DNA from: Anaerolineaceae bacterium
Lineage (GTDB): Bacteria > Chloroflexota > Anaerolineae > Promineifilales > Promineifilaceae
Assembly: GCA_002699125.1 (NCBI GenBank)
Contig: PABI01000086.1
Coordinates: 1-64,000 of the forward strand
Reading direction: 5' to 3'
DNA length: 64,000 nt
Of the stretch, positions 16,663 through 25,195 are shown in pieces (the stretch's first letter is position 1; each line of letters begins with the position of its first letter). The notes below the pieces were generated by a model. It worked only from the letters and a program-made list of their open reading frames with translations, was not told where the DNA came from and searched no databases. The translations under genes and the position numbers were made by a program.

Positions 16663-18228
16663 TTATGCTCTTTGTCTGCGGGAGTACCAAACGACGATGC
16701 CAGCCAAAGCCAATAGACCAGGGGCGAAGCAAATGCTAACCAGTTGCAGCAGGCTGAGCTGGCTTTGGGTAATAGTCACCTGGCGCAGCACCGATTCGCG
16801 GGCGGAAAGCTCAATCGAAACGACGTCATCCACCAGCCAGTTGGCGGCGTTTTCAAAGAGGAAGCTGTTGCCACCCTGTTGGAGGAACGAGTTGGTGAGG
16901 AAATCGGTGTCGCCAAAAACAACGAGGCGGGCACCGCTGGCTGTATTTTGCGCGCTTAGGGCCACGGTGAGGCTGCCGGTGGCGTCTTCGCCCTCGTCGG
17001 GGGCCACTTCTCCGGCGGTGGCCATGCGCTCGAAGTTGGTTTCGCCCCAGGCCAGCTCGCTGGTAGTGATGAGGTTGACGGCCGTCACCTCCGCCGGCAG
17101 TTCCGTTTCAATCGATCGAGCCACGTTAAAAATCGTGCCAAACTGCTCCAATCCCTGGGTGATGGGGCTGCTGCCGTAATCTGCCCCCACAAACGTCAGG
17201 CCAATCGTCTGCCCCGCCTGGGCCAGCGAGGCGTCGATGATAAGATCGTTACGCAGGGTGATGCCCCAGCTTTCTTCCAGCCAGGACAGCAGCCCATCGG
17301 TTTCGGCAGCGGCACGGCCTTCGGTGTCCACCGCGTCGCGGGCGATGAAGATCGAGCCGCCATCGGCTACGTAGTTGGCGATTGCCTCCACTTCCTCGAC
17401 GGACAGCGGGGCCTGCTGGTCGATTAAAAAGACGGCGCTGGCATCTGCCGGCACCGCGCCGCTCACAAACAGGTTAAGGGATTCAACCGTAAAGCCAGAT
17501 TCTTCGATGAGGGTAACGGCCGTACTGATGCCATCCACGCCAAATTCTTCCCAATCCCGCTCGCCGTGACCGGTGACAAAGTAGGCGATTTTGACGGTGG
17601 GGTTGATGGTGCGCACCAGTGCGGTGTGCAGATCACGGTCGGTGAGGGTGGAGGCTTTGGCAAAGGTGCCATCTTCGCGGGTAAAAACCAGCGTCCCGGC
17701 AAAGGAGAGGTCATATTCCTCGGCTTGGAGCGGGTTTTCGTTGGGATCGACAAACTCGTAGCTGAGCCGGTTGGTGTAGGCCTGCATGGCTTGCAGGCTG
17801 GCCTCGGCCTCACTGCGCTGGAAGGCGGAGTCGGCGGTGTAAAAGCCCAGGACGTGAATAGGTTCGTCGAGCGCTTGCAGCAGGTCGATGGTTTCCGGCA
17901 GAGGGGTGAAGGCATTGTCGGCCGTGGCGTCGTAGCGCCAGTCGCTGTTTTGGTAAGCCACATAGTAGAGCAGGGTGAAGACGGCCGTAAAAAACAAGCT
18001 GATGAGCAGAGCGCCACCATACCGCCCGCCGCGGCCGCCAAGCCGGGCGCGCACATTGTCCGGCCACAGGATGGCAAACAGAACCAGCAGCAGGCCGCTG
18101 CCGGCCAACAGCAAGTTGGGCAGCCAATCCCAGCGCCGGGTGACAAAATAAACCACGCCCCCGCCAATCAGCAGGAGCAGGGCCAAAATCGGAAAAATGG
18201 GTGCAATTCGATCAAGTTTCTGCTTCAT
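16663..18228 (-). CDS. GldG-like ABC transporter auxiliary membrane protein
   Basis: 521-residue protein with two or three N-terminal TM segments (PIFPILALLLLIGGGVVYFV, then LLISLFFTAVFTLLYYVA), a large extracytoplasmic domain (residues about 95-490) of the GldG/IFT52-like family (VTGHGERDWEE, LIDQQAPLSVEEVEAIANYV, VVFGDTDFLTN) and one C-terminal TM segment. It forms an operon with a GldF-like permease and an ATPase. In Bacteroidetes GldA/F/G take part in gliding; elsewhere the substrate is unknown. The gap to the permease contains a CACAGAGAGCACAG hairpin. Confidence 0.85.
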   Translation of the reverse strand: MKQKLDRIAPIFPILALLLLIGGGVVYFVTRRWDWLPNLLLAGSGLLLVLFAILWPDNVRARLGGRGGRYGGALLISLFFTAVFTLLYYVAYQNSDWRYDATADNAFTPLPETIDLLQALDEPIHVLGFYTADSAFQRSEAEASLQAMQAYTNRLSYEFVDPNENPLQAEEYDLSFAGTLVFTREDGTFAKASTLTDRDLHTALVRTINPTVKIAYFVTGHGERDWEEFGVDGISTAVTLIEESGFTVESLNLFVSGAVPADASAVFLIDQQAPLSVEEVEAIANYVADGGSIFIARDAVDTEGRAAAETDGLLSWLEESWGITLRNDLIIDASLAQAGQTIGLTFVGADYGSSPITQGLEQFGTIFNVARSIETELPAEVTAVNLITTSELAWGETNFERMATAGEVAPDEGEDATGSLTVALSAQNTASGARLVVFGDTDFLTNSFLQQGGNSFLFENAANWLVDDVVSIELSARESVLRQVTITQSQLSLLQLVSICFAPGLLALAGIVVWYSRRQRA

Positions 18229-18231
18229 AAA

Positions 18232-18302
18232 TCTTTTTTTGCCACAGAGAGCACAGAGGAAAAAGAGAAAGACCTCTTAAATCTTTGTGTTCTCTGTGGC
18301 TC
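18232..18302. repeat. CACAGAGAGCACAG-type hairpin inside the gld-like operon
   Basis: GCCACAGAGAGCACAGAGGA pairs with TTTGTGTTCTCTGTGGC. It matches the element at 14465. It may lower expression of the downstream GldG-like gene. Confidence 0.75.
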
Positions 18303-18305
18303 ATC

Positions 18306-19040
18306 TTACCGCCAGCGGCGGCTTTCCAGGACGCGGGTGGCGGCGAAGAGGGTGACGGCCGTAACTGCCAGGTAGTAGACCACATCCTTGGCCACAATCA
18401 GCCCGCGGAAAAAGTTGTCTTGGTGATTGGCCAGGGAGAGCTCGTTGAGGATGGTGACGGCCGTATCACCCAATGAAAACGACTGCGCCGGAATTATTAA
18501 CAGGTACAGCACCAACGTCAGCCCCAGGGCCAAAATAAAGGCCACCATCTGGTTTTCGGACAGCGCCGAAGCCAAAATGCCAATCCCCAGCAGCGCTGCG
18601 CCGTACAAAATGACGCCCAAGTAGGCGGTCCAAATCGGGCCAGGATCGGGGTTGCCAAACACAAACAAAATGGCCGGGAAGACGAGCGTCAGCGCCGTGG
18701 TGGCCAGGTAGAAGATGAAACCTGCCAGGAATTTGCCCAGAACTACTTCACCGTCGCGGATGGGCAGGGTCATGAGCAGCTCCATTGTGCCGCTGCGCTG
18801 CTCTTCAGACAGCAGGCGCATGGTGAGGGCGGGCATGGCAAACAGGTAGAGGAAGGTGTACAGGCCCAGCACGCTTTGTACGTTGATGGGCAGCGATCCG
18901 GGCTGGCTGGCCAGGAAAAAGAGTTCGGAGGCAAAAATGTAGCCGGTGAGGGCGATAATGATCACGCCAAAAATGTAGGCCAGCGGCTGTACAAAAATCG
19001 CGCCCAGCTCACGACGGGCGATTTGCCAGATATTATGCAT
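18306..19040 (-). CDS. ABC-2-type permease, GldF-like
   Basis: 244 residues with six TM segments, ABC-2 permease family: IWQIARRELGAIFVQPLAYIF, then FLYLFAMPALTMRLLSEEQRSGTMELLMTLP, a hallmark stretch of GldF/NosY-type permeases. The ATG at 19040 has GAGGTGATCC directly upstream. It works with the ATPase and GldG-like protein on either side. A repeat-filled 138-base gap separates it from the ATPase gene. Confidence 0.88.
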   Translation of the reverse strand: MHNIWQIARRELGAIFVQPLAYIFGVIIIALTGYIFASELFFLASQPGSLPINVQSVLGLYTFLYLFAMPALTMRLLSEEQRSGTMELLMTLPIRDGEVVLGKFLAGFIFYLATTALTLVFPAILFVFGNPDPGPIWTAYLGVILYGAALLGIGILASALSENQMVAFILALGLTLVLYLLIIPAQSFSLGDTAVTILNELSLANHQDNFFRGLIVAKDVVYYLAVTAVTLFAATRVLESRRWR

Positions 19041-19060
19041 GGATCACCTCGCTGGGAGTT

Positions 19061-19090
19061 TTTAACGCAGAGGCGCAGAGGCGCAGAGGG
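19061..19090. repeat. AACGCAGAGGCG iterated tract
   Basis: AACGCAGAGGCGCAGAGGCG followed by CAGAGGGG, the same word found inside the crtD-like gene. Just downstream (19129-19153) lies ATTCCCGCGAAAGCAGGAAT, which resembles a short dyad common in many bacterial genomes. Confidence 0.7.
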
Positions 19091-19178
19091 GAGATGATAG
19101 CGGGCACCTTATCATGAACAGGCATGTTGTCATTCCCGCGAAAGCAGGAATCCATTTGCTGGCTCGGCAACCTCTTAA

Positions 19179-20174
19179 TCATTCTGCGGCCTCCAATGGT
19201 TCTTCGGGTTCTTCCAGTTTTTCAGGTTCGGGGGCGGTGGATTGGGCTTCTTTGAGCTTGTCGAGGAAGAGGGTTTCCAGGCTAAGATGATGCGCGGCGA
19301 GTTCAAGCAGTCCCCAGCCTTGGCTGACGGCCGTTTCTGCCACCGCCATTCTCGTTTCATCCCGCCCATCGACTGAGAGTAAGTATTGATTGGGGTTGCT
19401 GCGGGAAACGGCCGTAACCCCCTCAACCCTGCCCAAAATTTCAGCCACCCGCTCGTTCGGCTGGGCAAGCTGCAAAGTGAGCTGATTGCCGCCTTGTTTG
19501 ATCTGGCTCATGGGGAGGTCGGCGTAGATACGGCCGTTCATAATCATAATCACCCGGCTGCAAATCTGCTCTACCTCGGCCAGAATGTGGGTGCTGAGCA
19601 GCACGGTGCGCTGCCGACCCACGTCGGCAATGATCCGGCGAATTTCCACAATTTGCGCCGGGTCCAGGCCGATGGTTGGCTCGTCGAGGATAAGCACGTC
19701 CGGATCGTGCAGCAAGGCCTGGGCAATGCCCACCCGCTGGCGCATCCCCTTCGACAGACTGCCGATGAAGCTTTCTGCCCGGTCCAGCAAATCTACCGCT
19801 TCCAAAACGTCGTCGATCCGGTCCCACACATTTTCTAATCGCCGCACCTGCCCCATGAAGTGCAGGTATCCTTCTACGGTCATTTCTGGGTACAGGGGTA
19901 CCGTCTCCGGAAGATAGCCCAGCTGCTGCCGCGCCTGTAAACTTTCGTCCACGGTGTGGTAGCCGGCAATGTAGGCGTCCCCTTCGCTAGGTGGCATGTA
20001 GCCGGTGAGGATGCGCATGGTCGTGGTTTTGCCCGCGCCGTTTGGCCCCAAAAAGCCCACAATTTCCCCCGGCACACAGGAGAAGGTAAGGTTGGAAACG
20101 GCCGTGTACGTACCATACCGCTTCGTTAAATTATCCGCTTCAATCATCAATATTGGGTCGTCTATGTCATTCAT
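19179..20174 (-). CDS. ABC transporter ATP-binding protein, GldA-like
   Basis: 331-residue ATPase. Walker A is GPNGAGKTTT, the signature is LSKGMRQRV, Walker B is VLILDEPTIGLDP and the H-loop is LLSTHILAEVEQICSRV. The C-terminal 100 residues are the regulatory extension typical of NatA/GldA proteins. ATG 20174 is used; a GTG two codons upstream is possible. It is first in the three-gene operon. The protein ends in a Pro/Glu-rich tail (TAPEPEKLEEPEEPLEAAE). Confidence 0.92.
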   Translation of the reverse strand: MNDIDDPILMIEADNLTKRYGTYTAVSNLTFSCVPGEIVGFLGPNGAGKTTTMRILTGYMPPSEGDAYIAGYHTVDESLQARQQLGYLPETVPLYPEMTVEGYLHFMGQVRRLENVWDRIDDVLEAVDLLDRAESFIGSLSKGMRQRVGIAQALLHDPDVLILDEPTIGLDPAQIVEIRRIIADVGRQRTVLLSTHILAEVEQICSRVIMIMNGRIYADLPMSQIKQGGNQLTLQLAQPNERVAEILGRVEGVTAVSRSNPNQYLLSVDGRDETRMAVAETAVSQGWGLLELAAHHLSLETLFLDKLKEAQSTAPEPEKLEEPEEPLEAAE

Positions 20175-20345
20175 TTGCACGATTGCCTGCCTCTAGAAAT
20201 CCATTGTCTGAATAATACCCAAATTTGGCTTGATGAAAAGTTGTGTGGCGGCCATTTAGCATTTTTTCATACGTGTTGGACGGATATGGCAAACGCTGGC
20301 AAAATCAATTACGTCTAGTCAGCCAACAAAGAAGGAAGTTGCAGC

Positions 20346-21101
20346 ATGTTTGAAACAGTCGTGTTAGGTATTTTGTCCAGCCTGCTAGCCAAACTGTTAA
20401 TAGACTTGGCCCGGTTTCGCGATTTTTTCTGGCCCCAACTGATGTGTCGGACAATTTACCGAAATAAGTTGCTGCGTGTTTCTATGGCGGCAATCGTACG
20501 CTTAAGCGATGGTTCCGGCTATTTGTTGATAAAAAATCAGCGGCGGCCGGAGTTTTTTGGGCCTATTGGTGGCGTTATTAAATTTTACACCCTGGCTCGC
20601 TTGGAGGATCGGTTTGAGTTCCAAAGTCAATCTAAACGGTCTGATCTGAAAAACGATCTGCGAGGTTTTTTGCCCGGGCGCAATTTCTACGCATTTATGC
20701 AGTGGTTTCGTTCTAAGCAAGATAGAGAGGTAGAGTCGGTAACGCGAGAATTGATCGAAGAGCTGCAGGAAATTGGTCTGGACAATTTGGCGGCCAATAT
20801 TCAGGCGCTGCCCCTTTCTTTTGTGCGCTATGTGCATGAGGGTGTACGGCCAGTTACCAATACAAATTATTATCAGTTCCGCTATCTGGAAATATATGAG
20901 CTGGATCCCACAGACGAAAACGGCCGTATACTAACTCAACAACTATTTGCCGCGGCTCAAGAAAACAGCGATTTGCTTGTTGTGACACAGCAAGAAATTG
21001 ATCGCGGTCGGGCCAAAACGGGCGAGCCGATTGGCATCCATTCCAATTACCTTATTCGTGAAAAGCGGGTTGGTTCTGAGCCTGCGCCGTTTTATGAATG
21101 A
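20346..21101 (+). CDS. SMODS-associated NUDIX-like protein, orphan
   Basis: 251 residues. An N-terminal hydrophobic segment (VVLGILSSLLAKLLIDLA) is followed by a divergent NUDIX domain: AAIVRLSDGSGYLLIKNQ, GPIGGVIKF, and a NUDIX-box-like VTRELIEELQEIGLD. The layout (TM, RxxEFFGPIGG, long insertion, REL-EE-x2-EIG) resembles the SMODS-associated NUDIX family, described as a partner of CD-NTase anti-phage systems. No CD-NTase or second effector is seen nearby, so it is an orphan or a differently used relative. A plain NUDIX hydrolase with a membrane anchor is the alternative. Its start follows GAAGGAAG. Confidence 0.6.
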   Translation: MFETVVLGILSSLLAKLLIDLARFRDFFWPQLMCRTIYRNKLLRVSMAAIVRLSDGSGYLLIKNQRRPEFFGPIGGVIKFYTLARLEDRFEFQSQSKRSDLKNDLRGFLPGRNFYAFMQWFRSKQDREVESVTRELIEELQEIGLDNLAANIQALPLSFVRYVHEGVRPVTNTNYYQFRYLEIYELDPTDENGRILTQQLFAAAQENSDLLVVTQQEIDRGRAKTGEPIGIHSNYLIREKRVGSEPAPFYE

Positions 21102-21161
21102 ATGGTTGGTTAGATGTTGGCCAGGCGTGTGAGGTTGGGGGAGAAACGGCCGTTCCCTTAA

Positions 21162-21191
21162 TTCGACGCACCCCTTGCAGGCTGATATAAT
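21162..21191 (+). promoter_or_regulatory. secG promoter
   Basis: TTCGAC (21162-21167), 18 bases, TATAAT (21186-21191), about 50 bases before the secG ATG. The -10 is perfect and the -35 weak. Confidence 0.6.
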
Positions 21192-21241
21192 CTTCATTTG
21201 GTTATGGACCAATAAGATATTGAACATAGAGGAAGAAATAG

Positions 21242-21496
21242 ATGAATTTGCAACCATTGGCTCCCTATTTTGGGATTGCTGAAATTATTCTGGCGATTGC
21301 TCTTACCGTATTAGTTTTGCTGCAAACGAAAGGCTCCGATTTGGGCGGTTTTTTGGGTGGCAGTGGTGACAGCAGCGGCAGCTTCCGCACCCGTCGTGGG
21401 GTTGAAGCAACCATGCACAAAGTAACCATTGCCTGTTCCATTGCCTTTTTTATCTGCACCGTTTTGTCCTTTTTAGCCTGGGGTCAGGCAGTTTAA
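21242..21496 (+). CDS. secG: Preprotein translocase subunit SecG
   Basis: 84 residues with the SecG layout: first TM (IAEIILAIALTVLVLLQ), the conserved loop KGSDLGGFLGGSGDSSGSFRTRRG with its Gly-rich turn, and second TM (VTIACSIAFFICTVLSFLAW). It is part of the SecYEG channel. SD GAGGAAG lies upstream. A hairpin terminator follows. Confidence 0.92.
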   Translation: MNLQPLAPYFGIAEIILAIALTVLVLLQTKGSDLGGFLGGSGDSSGSFRTRRGVEATMHKVTIACSIAFFICTVLSFLAWGQAV

Positions 21497-21576
21497 TTGT
21501 AGTTGAGTAACTGAGTAATTCATTGCTTAATTACCAGATTGCCTATCTTTTGTAGACCACACACATATTTGTAGAG

Positions 21577-21619
21577 AAACGTGAACCGTTAGGCCACTTT
21601 GGCCTGCGCTTCACGTTTT
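21577..21619 (+). terminator. Terminator after secG
   Basis: AAACGTGAA (21577-21585) pairs with TTCACGTTT (21610-21618), with GGCC-acttt-GGCC nested inside, followed by a T-rich stretch. Confidence 0.7.
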
Positions 21620-21626
21620 ATTGTTT

Positions 21627-23309
21627 ATGAAGCTGCATTTACGTTGGCAACTTTTATTGGCTGTGGTGGGATTTGGCCTTGTTCTGGCCATTCTCTCCTT
21701 CCAGGTACAATCTGCTGGGCTGTGCTCCACGCGGGTTCCCGCTTCTGGCGGTGTTTTTGCTGAGGGCATGGTGGGCGCACCCCAGCGCTTAAATCCGCTG
21801 CTCAGCGATCCCTTTCCGGTGGATCGGGAACTGGTGAACCTGCTATTTGATGGGTTGGTGCAGTATGACCATGCCGGGCGTTTTATTCCGGCCCTGGCGG
21901 AAAGCTGGACCGTGAGTGAAGACGGCCGTTCCCTCCAATTTGTCTTACGCAGCGGCCTGGTTTGGCACGATGGCGAACCGATCACCACGGCCGATGTGGC
22001 CTTTACCTATGGCTTGCTCCAGCAAGAAGCGCTGCCCGCCGCAGATGCCGTCAAAGCGCTGTGGCAGACGGTTACCATCAACCCCATCGACGAGCGTACG
22101 ATTGAATTTGTCCTGGCGGAGCCTTATGCACCCTTTTTGGAAGCGACCACACGCGGCATCTTGCCGGCCCATTTGCTGCAAGATGTGCCGGTGGCCGAAT
22201 TGGCCAGCCATCCCTTTAACCAGCAGCCGGTGGGCAGCGGCCCTTGGCGTGTGGCCCCTGGCCAGGATTGGACCGCCTCGCGCAGCCTGCGCCTGACGCC
22301 GAACCCGCTGTATTGGCGGGGGGGCACGCAAATACCGGCACTCGATTTCCGTTTTTACCCGGATGAAGACAGTTTACTGACGGCGTTTGCCAACGGCGAT
22401 ATTCAGGCCATCAATTCTGTGTCTGATGAAATGTTGCCGGAGGTAACGGCCGTTTCCCACACTCGCCTTTTTACTACGGTGGACCGCCAATACACCCAAC
22501 TTATCTTCAACCAGAGCGATACCGGCTTTGCCCCGCTCCGTCAGGCGGAGGTGCGCCGTGCCCTGGCAGCCGGATTAAACCGGGATTGGCTTATTGACCA
22601 GGCGCTTAACGGCCAGGGCGTACCTTTAACCGGGCCTTATTTGCCGGATTCGTGGGCCTATGATCAGGCGATCTTTGCGGCGGCTGGTGTTAGTGCGGCC
22701 AATTCTGATGAATTGCTAAACAATGCAGGCTGGCTGCTGCCAGAAGGCAGCACGGTGCGCCAGCGGGAAGGGGAAGCATTCCAACTGCGGCTGCTCACGT
22801 TAAACAATGAGGTTCAGCAGCGGGTGGCCCAGGAAGTGACAGCCCAATGGGCAAATTTGGGCGTGGAAGTGCTGGTGGAAACGGCCGTTTCCATCCCTGA
22901 TTTGCGTGAAAAGCTGGCGGCGCGTGACTTTGACGTCGCTCTGGTAGACATCACGCCATCCATTGATCCGGATCTGTATGACTTTTGGAGCCAGGAGGCG
23001 ATTATTCGCGGGCAAAATTATGGTGCCTGGAACAATCGCCGGGCCAGTGAAGCATTGGAGGCTGGACGGCAAACGTGGGGGATGGGGGAGAGACGGCCGT
23101 TTTACAACACGTTCCTTAACATTTACGCCGATCAGGTTCCAGCCGTCACCCTGTATCAGCACGTTTACACCTATGCCCTCAGCAGTGAAGTAAACCAGTC
23201 AGAAGTGGGTCCCATTTATGAACCACGCGACCGGTACCAGACCTTCGCCAGCTGGTTTTTGCTTTATCGGGATGTTACCATTAGCTGCCCAACCGAAGAA
23301 AATAGTTAA
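21627..23309 (+). CDS. Family 5 extracellular solute-binding protein (peptide ABC transporter)
   Basis: 560-residue secreted binding protein of the SBP_bac_5 family (OppA/DppA type). N-terminal membrane or signal segment (LLLAVVGFGLVLAILSF), then the family pattern: GAPQRLNPLLSD, LFDGLVQYD, LAESWTVSEDGRSLQFVLR, GLVWHDGEPITTADVAFTYGLL, NQQPVGSGPW. No permease or ATPase gene is adjacent, so it is a stand-alone copy. The Cys after the signal segment (GLCSTR) is not in a good lipobox. ATG at 21627 is preferred to a TTG two codons earlier. Confidence 0.9.
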   Translation: MKLHLRWQLLLAVVGFGLVLAILSFQVQSAGLCSTRVPASGGVFAEGMVGAPQRLNPLLSDPFPVDRELVNLLFDGLVQYDHAGRFIPALAESWTVSEDGRSLQFVLRSGLVWHDGEPITTADVAFTYGLLQQEALPAADAVKALWQTVTINPIDERTIEFVLAEPYAPFLEATTRGILPAHLLQDVPVAELASHPFNQQPVGSGPWRVAPGQDWTASRSLRLTPNPLYWRGGTQIPALDFRFYPDEDSLLTAFANGDIQAINSVSDEMLPEVTAVSHTRLFTTVDRQYTQLIFNQSDTGFAPLRQAEVRRALAAGLNRDWLIDQALNGQGVPLTGPYLPDSWAYDQAIFAAAGVSAANSDELLNNAGWLLPEGSTVRQREGEAFQLRLLTLNNEVQQRVAQEVTAQWANLGVEVLVETAVSIPDLREKLAARDFDVALVDITPSIDPDLYDFWSQEAIIRGQNYGAWNNRRASEALEAGRQTWGMGERRPFYNTFLNIYADQVPAVTLYQHVYTYALSSEVNQSEVGPIYEPRDRYQTFASWFLLYRDVTISCPTEENS

Positions 23310-23321
23310 TCTATGAAAGCC

Positions 23322-23377
23322 AACCTCCCGCAAGTTTATGCCAAAGCGATGCTCGCTCATGAAGCCTGCGGAAGGTT
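23322..23377. repeat. Degenerate copy of the CCTCCCGCAGG inverted repeat
   Basis: AACCTCCCGCAAGTTT (23322-23337) and AAGCCTGCGGAAGGTT (23362-23377) pair at 13 of 16 positions. It matches the perfect element at 15487-15542. Confidence 0.65.
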
Positions 23378-23395
23378 TTAGCGACGGGAAGAATT

Positions 23396-23830
23396 ATGAG
23401 TCGAATTGTACATGTAGACAGCCCCACCAAAATCCGTAACCGCAATATGCGCAGCATTGCCGAGATGTTGCGTAAGCTCATGCAGAAGCCGCAAATGGAT
23501 GCCGAAGCACGCGACATGGCCGCAATGATTACCTTGCTGCTGTGGGAAATCGCCGACGGCGTGGAACAGTCGGCCCAGGCCTGGGAGAAGCGAGATTATT
23601 GGATGAAGGCGGAGCGTTTCATGCGCGACTGGAAGTGGACGGCCGAAATTGCCGCCAATCTGGAAGATGTGATTCGCAACGAAGCGTGGGACCTGATGCC
23701 TGAACTGATGGCCGAGCTATACCCCAATTTTACCGGCATCCAAATTAAGACGATGACTCGCAAGGCATCGCTGTGGCAGGGTGCCCACAAAAAACTGCTC
23801 TCTGATCCTCCCCGCGAATACCCCTGGTAG
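23396..23830 (+). CDS. Conserved-looking hypothetical protein
   Basis: 144 residues, not recognised. It is rich in helix-forming residues and in Trp and Met (MRDWKWTAEIAANLE, ITLLLWEIADGVEQSAQAWEKRDYWM), and looks soluble and all-helical. The N-terminus starts with IVHVDSPTKIRNR. The SD is GGGAAG. It ends six bases before the secreted esterase gene, so the two are likely cotranscribed. Confidence 0.7.
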   Translation: MSRIVHVDSPTKIRNRNMRSIAEMLRKLMQKPQMDAEARDMAAMITLLLWEIADGVEQSAQAWEKRDYWMKAERFMRDWKWTAEIAANLEDVIRNEAWDLMPELMAELYPNFTGIQIKTMTRKASLWQGAHKKLLSDPPREYPW

Positions 23831-23836
23831 AAGCAA

Positions 23837-24811
23837 ATGGTGCGCTGGTGGCTGGCAATTGGATTCGCTTTGGTCTTTGCCACTACCTTTGGCTGTGCGG
23901 CTGCTGAGCTGTCGCCAACGGCCGTTTCTGCCTCTCCATTTACCCCGCAGCCGCCAGCGACCCCAATTGCCACGGCTGGTGCTACAGTGACAGTAACGGC
24001 AACGGCCGTTCTCACCGCCAGCCCCGAACCAACATCGACAGCGCTGCCCACACCCACCCCATGTGCTCAGCCGGGACGTGTAGAAACCGGCACGTTTCCC
24101 AGCCTGACGGCTGGTCCAATGGCCTATCGCGTTTACCTGCCGCCTTGTTATGGGCTAGACGGCCGTACTTACCCCACGTTGTATTTGCTGCCCGGCAACA
24201 TCCACAGCGAGGCCATTTGGGATGAACTTGGCGTTGACGAGACGGCTGAAGCGGGCATTGTGGCTGAGAGCCTGCCGCCCTTGCTCATGGTGCTGCCCGC
24301 AGGTGGCCAAATCGCCAACAACTCTTCCGGTGGCCCAGGTTCCTATGAAAGCGTCATTATGAACGATCTCATTCCTTACGTGGAACAAACTTATTGTGCC
24401 TGGGCTGATCCGGCAGGACGGGCCATTGGTGGCGTGTCGCGTGGCGGTTATTGGGCGTTGGAGATAGCGTTTCGCTTTCCGGAGCAATTTGCCAGCGTAG
24501 GCGGGCACAGCGCAGCGCTGCTGGATCAATATGCCTGGCCGGCGGTAAATCCGCAGCACACGGGGCTCAGCCAAAACCTGGGCGATTTGCGTATCTATCT
24601 GGACATTGGGGCGAACGATTACGTCATTAACAACATTCGCCAGCTGCATGTGGATATGGAAACGGCCGTTCCCCCCATTCCCCACACCTGGGTCCTCAAC
24701 GAAGGCCGCCACGAGGACAGCTATTGGCAGACCCATATTCCTGATTATCTGGCCTGGTACAGTGAACCCTGGTCAATGCTGCGTCACGACTATCCAGATT
24801 GTTTGCATTAG
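23837..24811 (+). CDS. Secreted esterase-family alpha/beta hydrolase, lipoprotein
   Basis: 324 residues. N-terminal signal with a lipobox-like TTFGC near residue 20, then a Thr/Pro/Ala-rich linker (to about residue 70), then a serine esterase domain of the esterase D/antigen 85 type. Visible: YRVYLPPCYG, YPTLYLLPGNIHSE, nucleophile elbow GGVSRGGYWALE, acid region DIGANDYV, and His in NEGRHEDSYW. Likely acts outside the membrane on an ester of a sugar, lipid or polymer; substrate unknown. A hairpin terminator follows. Confidence 0.82.
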   Translation: MVRWWLAIGFALVFATTFGCAAAELSPTAVSASPFTPQPPATPIATAGATVTVTATAVLTASPEPTSTALPTPTPCAQPGRVETGTFPSLTAGPMAYRVYLPPCYGLDGRTYPTLYLLPGNIHSEAIWDELGVDETAEAGIVAESLPPLLMVLPAGGQIANNSSGGPGSYESVIMNDLIPYVEQTYCAWADPAGRAIGGVSRGGYWALEIAFRFPEQFASVGGHSAALLDQYAWPAVNPQHTGLSQNLGDLRIYLDIGANDYVINNIRQLHVDMETAVPPIPHTWVLNEGRHEDSYWQTHIPDYLAWYSEPWSMLRHDYPDCLH

Positions 24812-24814
24812 GAT

Positions 24815-24845
24815 CAAAAAAGCCAGGCAGTGCCTGGCCTTCTTC
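24815..24845 (+). terminator. Terminator after the esterase gene
   Basis: AAAAAAGCCAGG-CAGTG-CCTGGCCTTCTT: a 6-8 bp GC-rich stem followed by a T-rich run. Confidence 0.75.
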
Positions 24846-24870
24846 CGTTACTCATCTAAAAACCTGGTAG

Positions 24871-25056
24871 TTATTCCAGTTCTTTTAACTTCTGATTGAT
24901 CAATGAATCTAACTTTGAAGATTCATTAGCTTTCATGCGCCGTAAAACAATACGTAAACTTTCAATTTGGCGCGATAACATTTCTGGATTAGGTAACTCT
25001 TTCAGGTCAAATTGCCCTTTAAAACCATTTACGGAACGAATTGAATCTGCTTTCAT
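24871..25056 (-). CDS. Possible small hypothetical protein
   Basis: 61 codons beginning MKADSIRSVNGFKG, charged and helical at the C-terminus (SRQIESLRIVLRRMKANESSK). GGAAG lies nine bases before ATG. It sits in an AT-rich gap whose composition differs from the neighbours and which lacks the ACGGCCGT word. There is no similarity I can name; it may not be real. Confidence 0.35.
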   Translation of the reverse strand: MKADSIRSVNGFKGQFDLKELPNPEMLSRQIESLRIVLRRMKANESSKLDSLINQKLKELE

Positions 25057-25090
25057 TATAGGTATCTTCCTTATACTTCCACGCTACTGC

Positions 25091-25174
25091 ACACAACTTG
25101 ATAGTACTAAAGAACTATAACCAGTATATCTGACAATAAGCATTACACTGTAAGTGTTCCCGCGCAAGTTGTGT
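25091..25174. repeat. ACACAACTTG inverted repeat in an AT-rich gap
   Basis: ACACAACTTG (25091-25100) and CAAGTTGTGT (25165-25174) are exact complements 64 bases apart. No role is evident. Confidence 0.5.
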
Positions 25175-25195
25175 AAAGCTCGCTACATTTTTATT

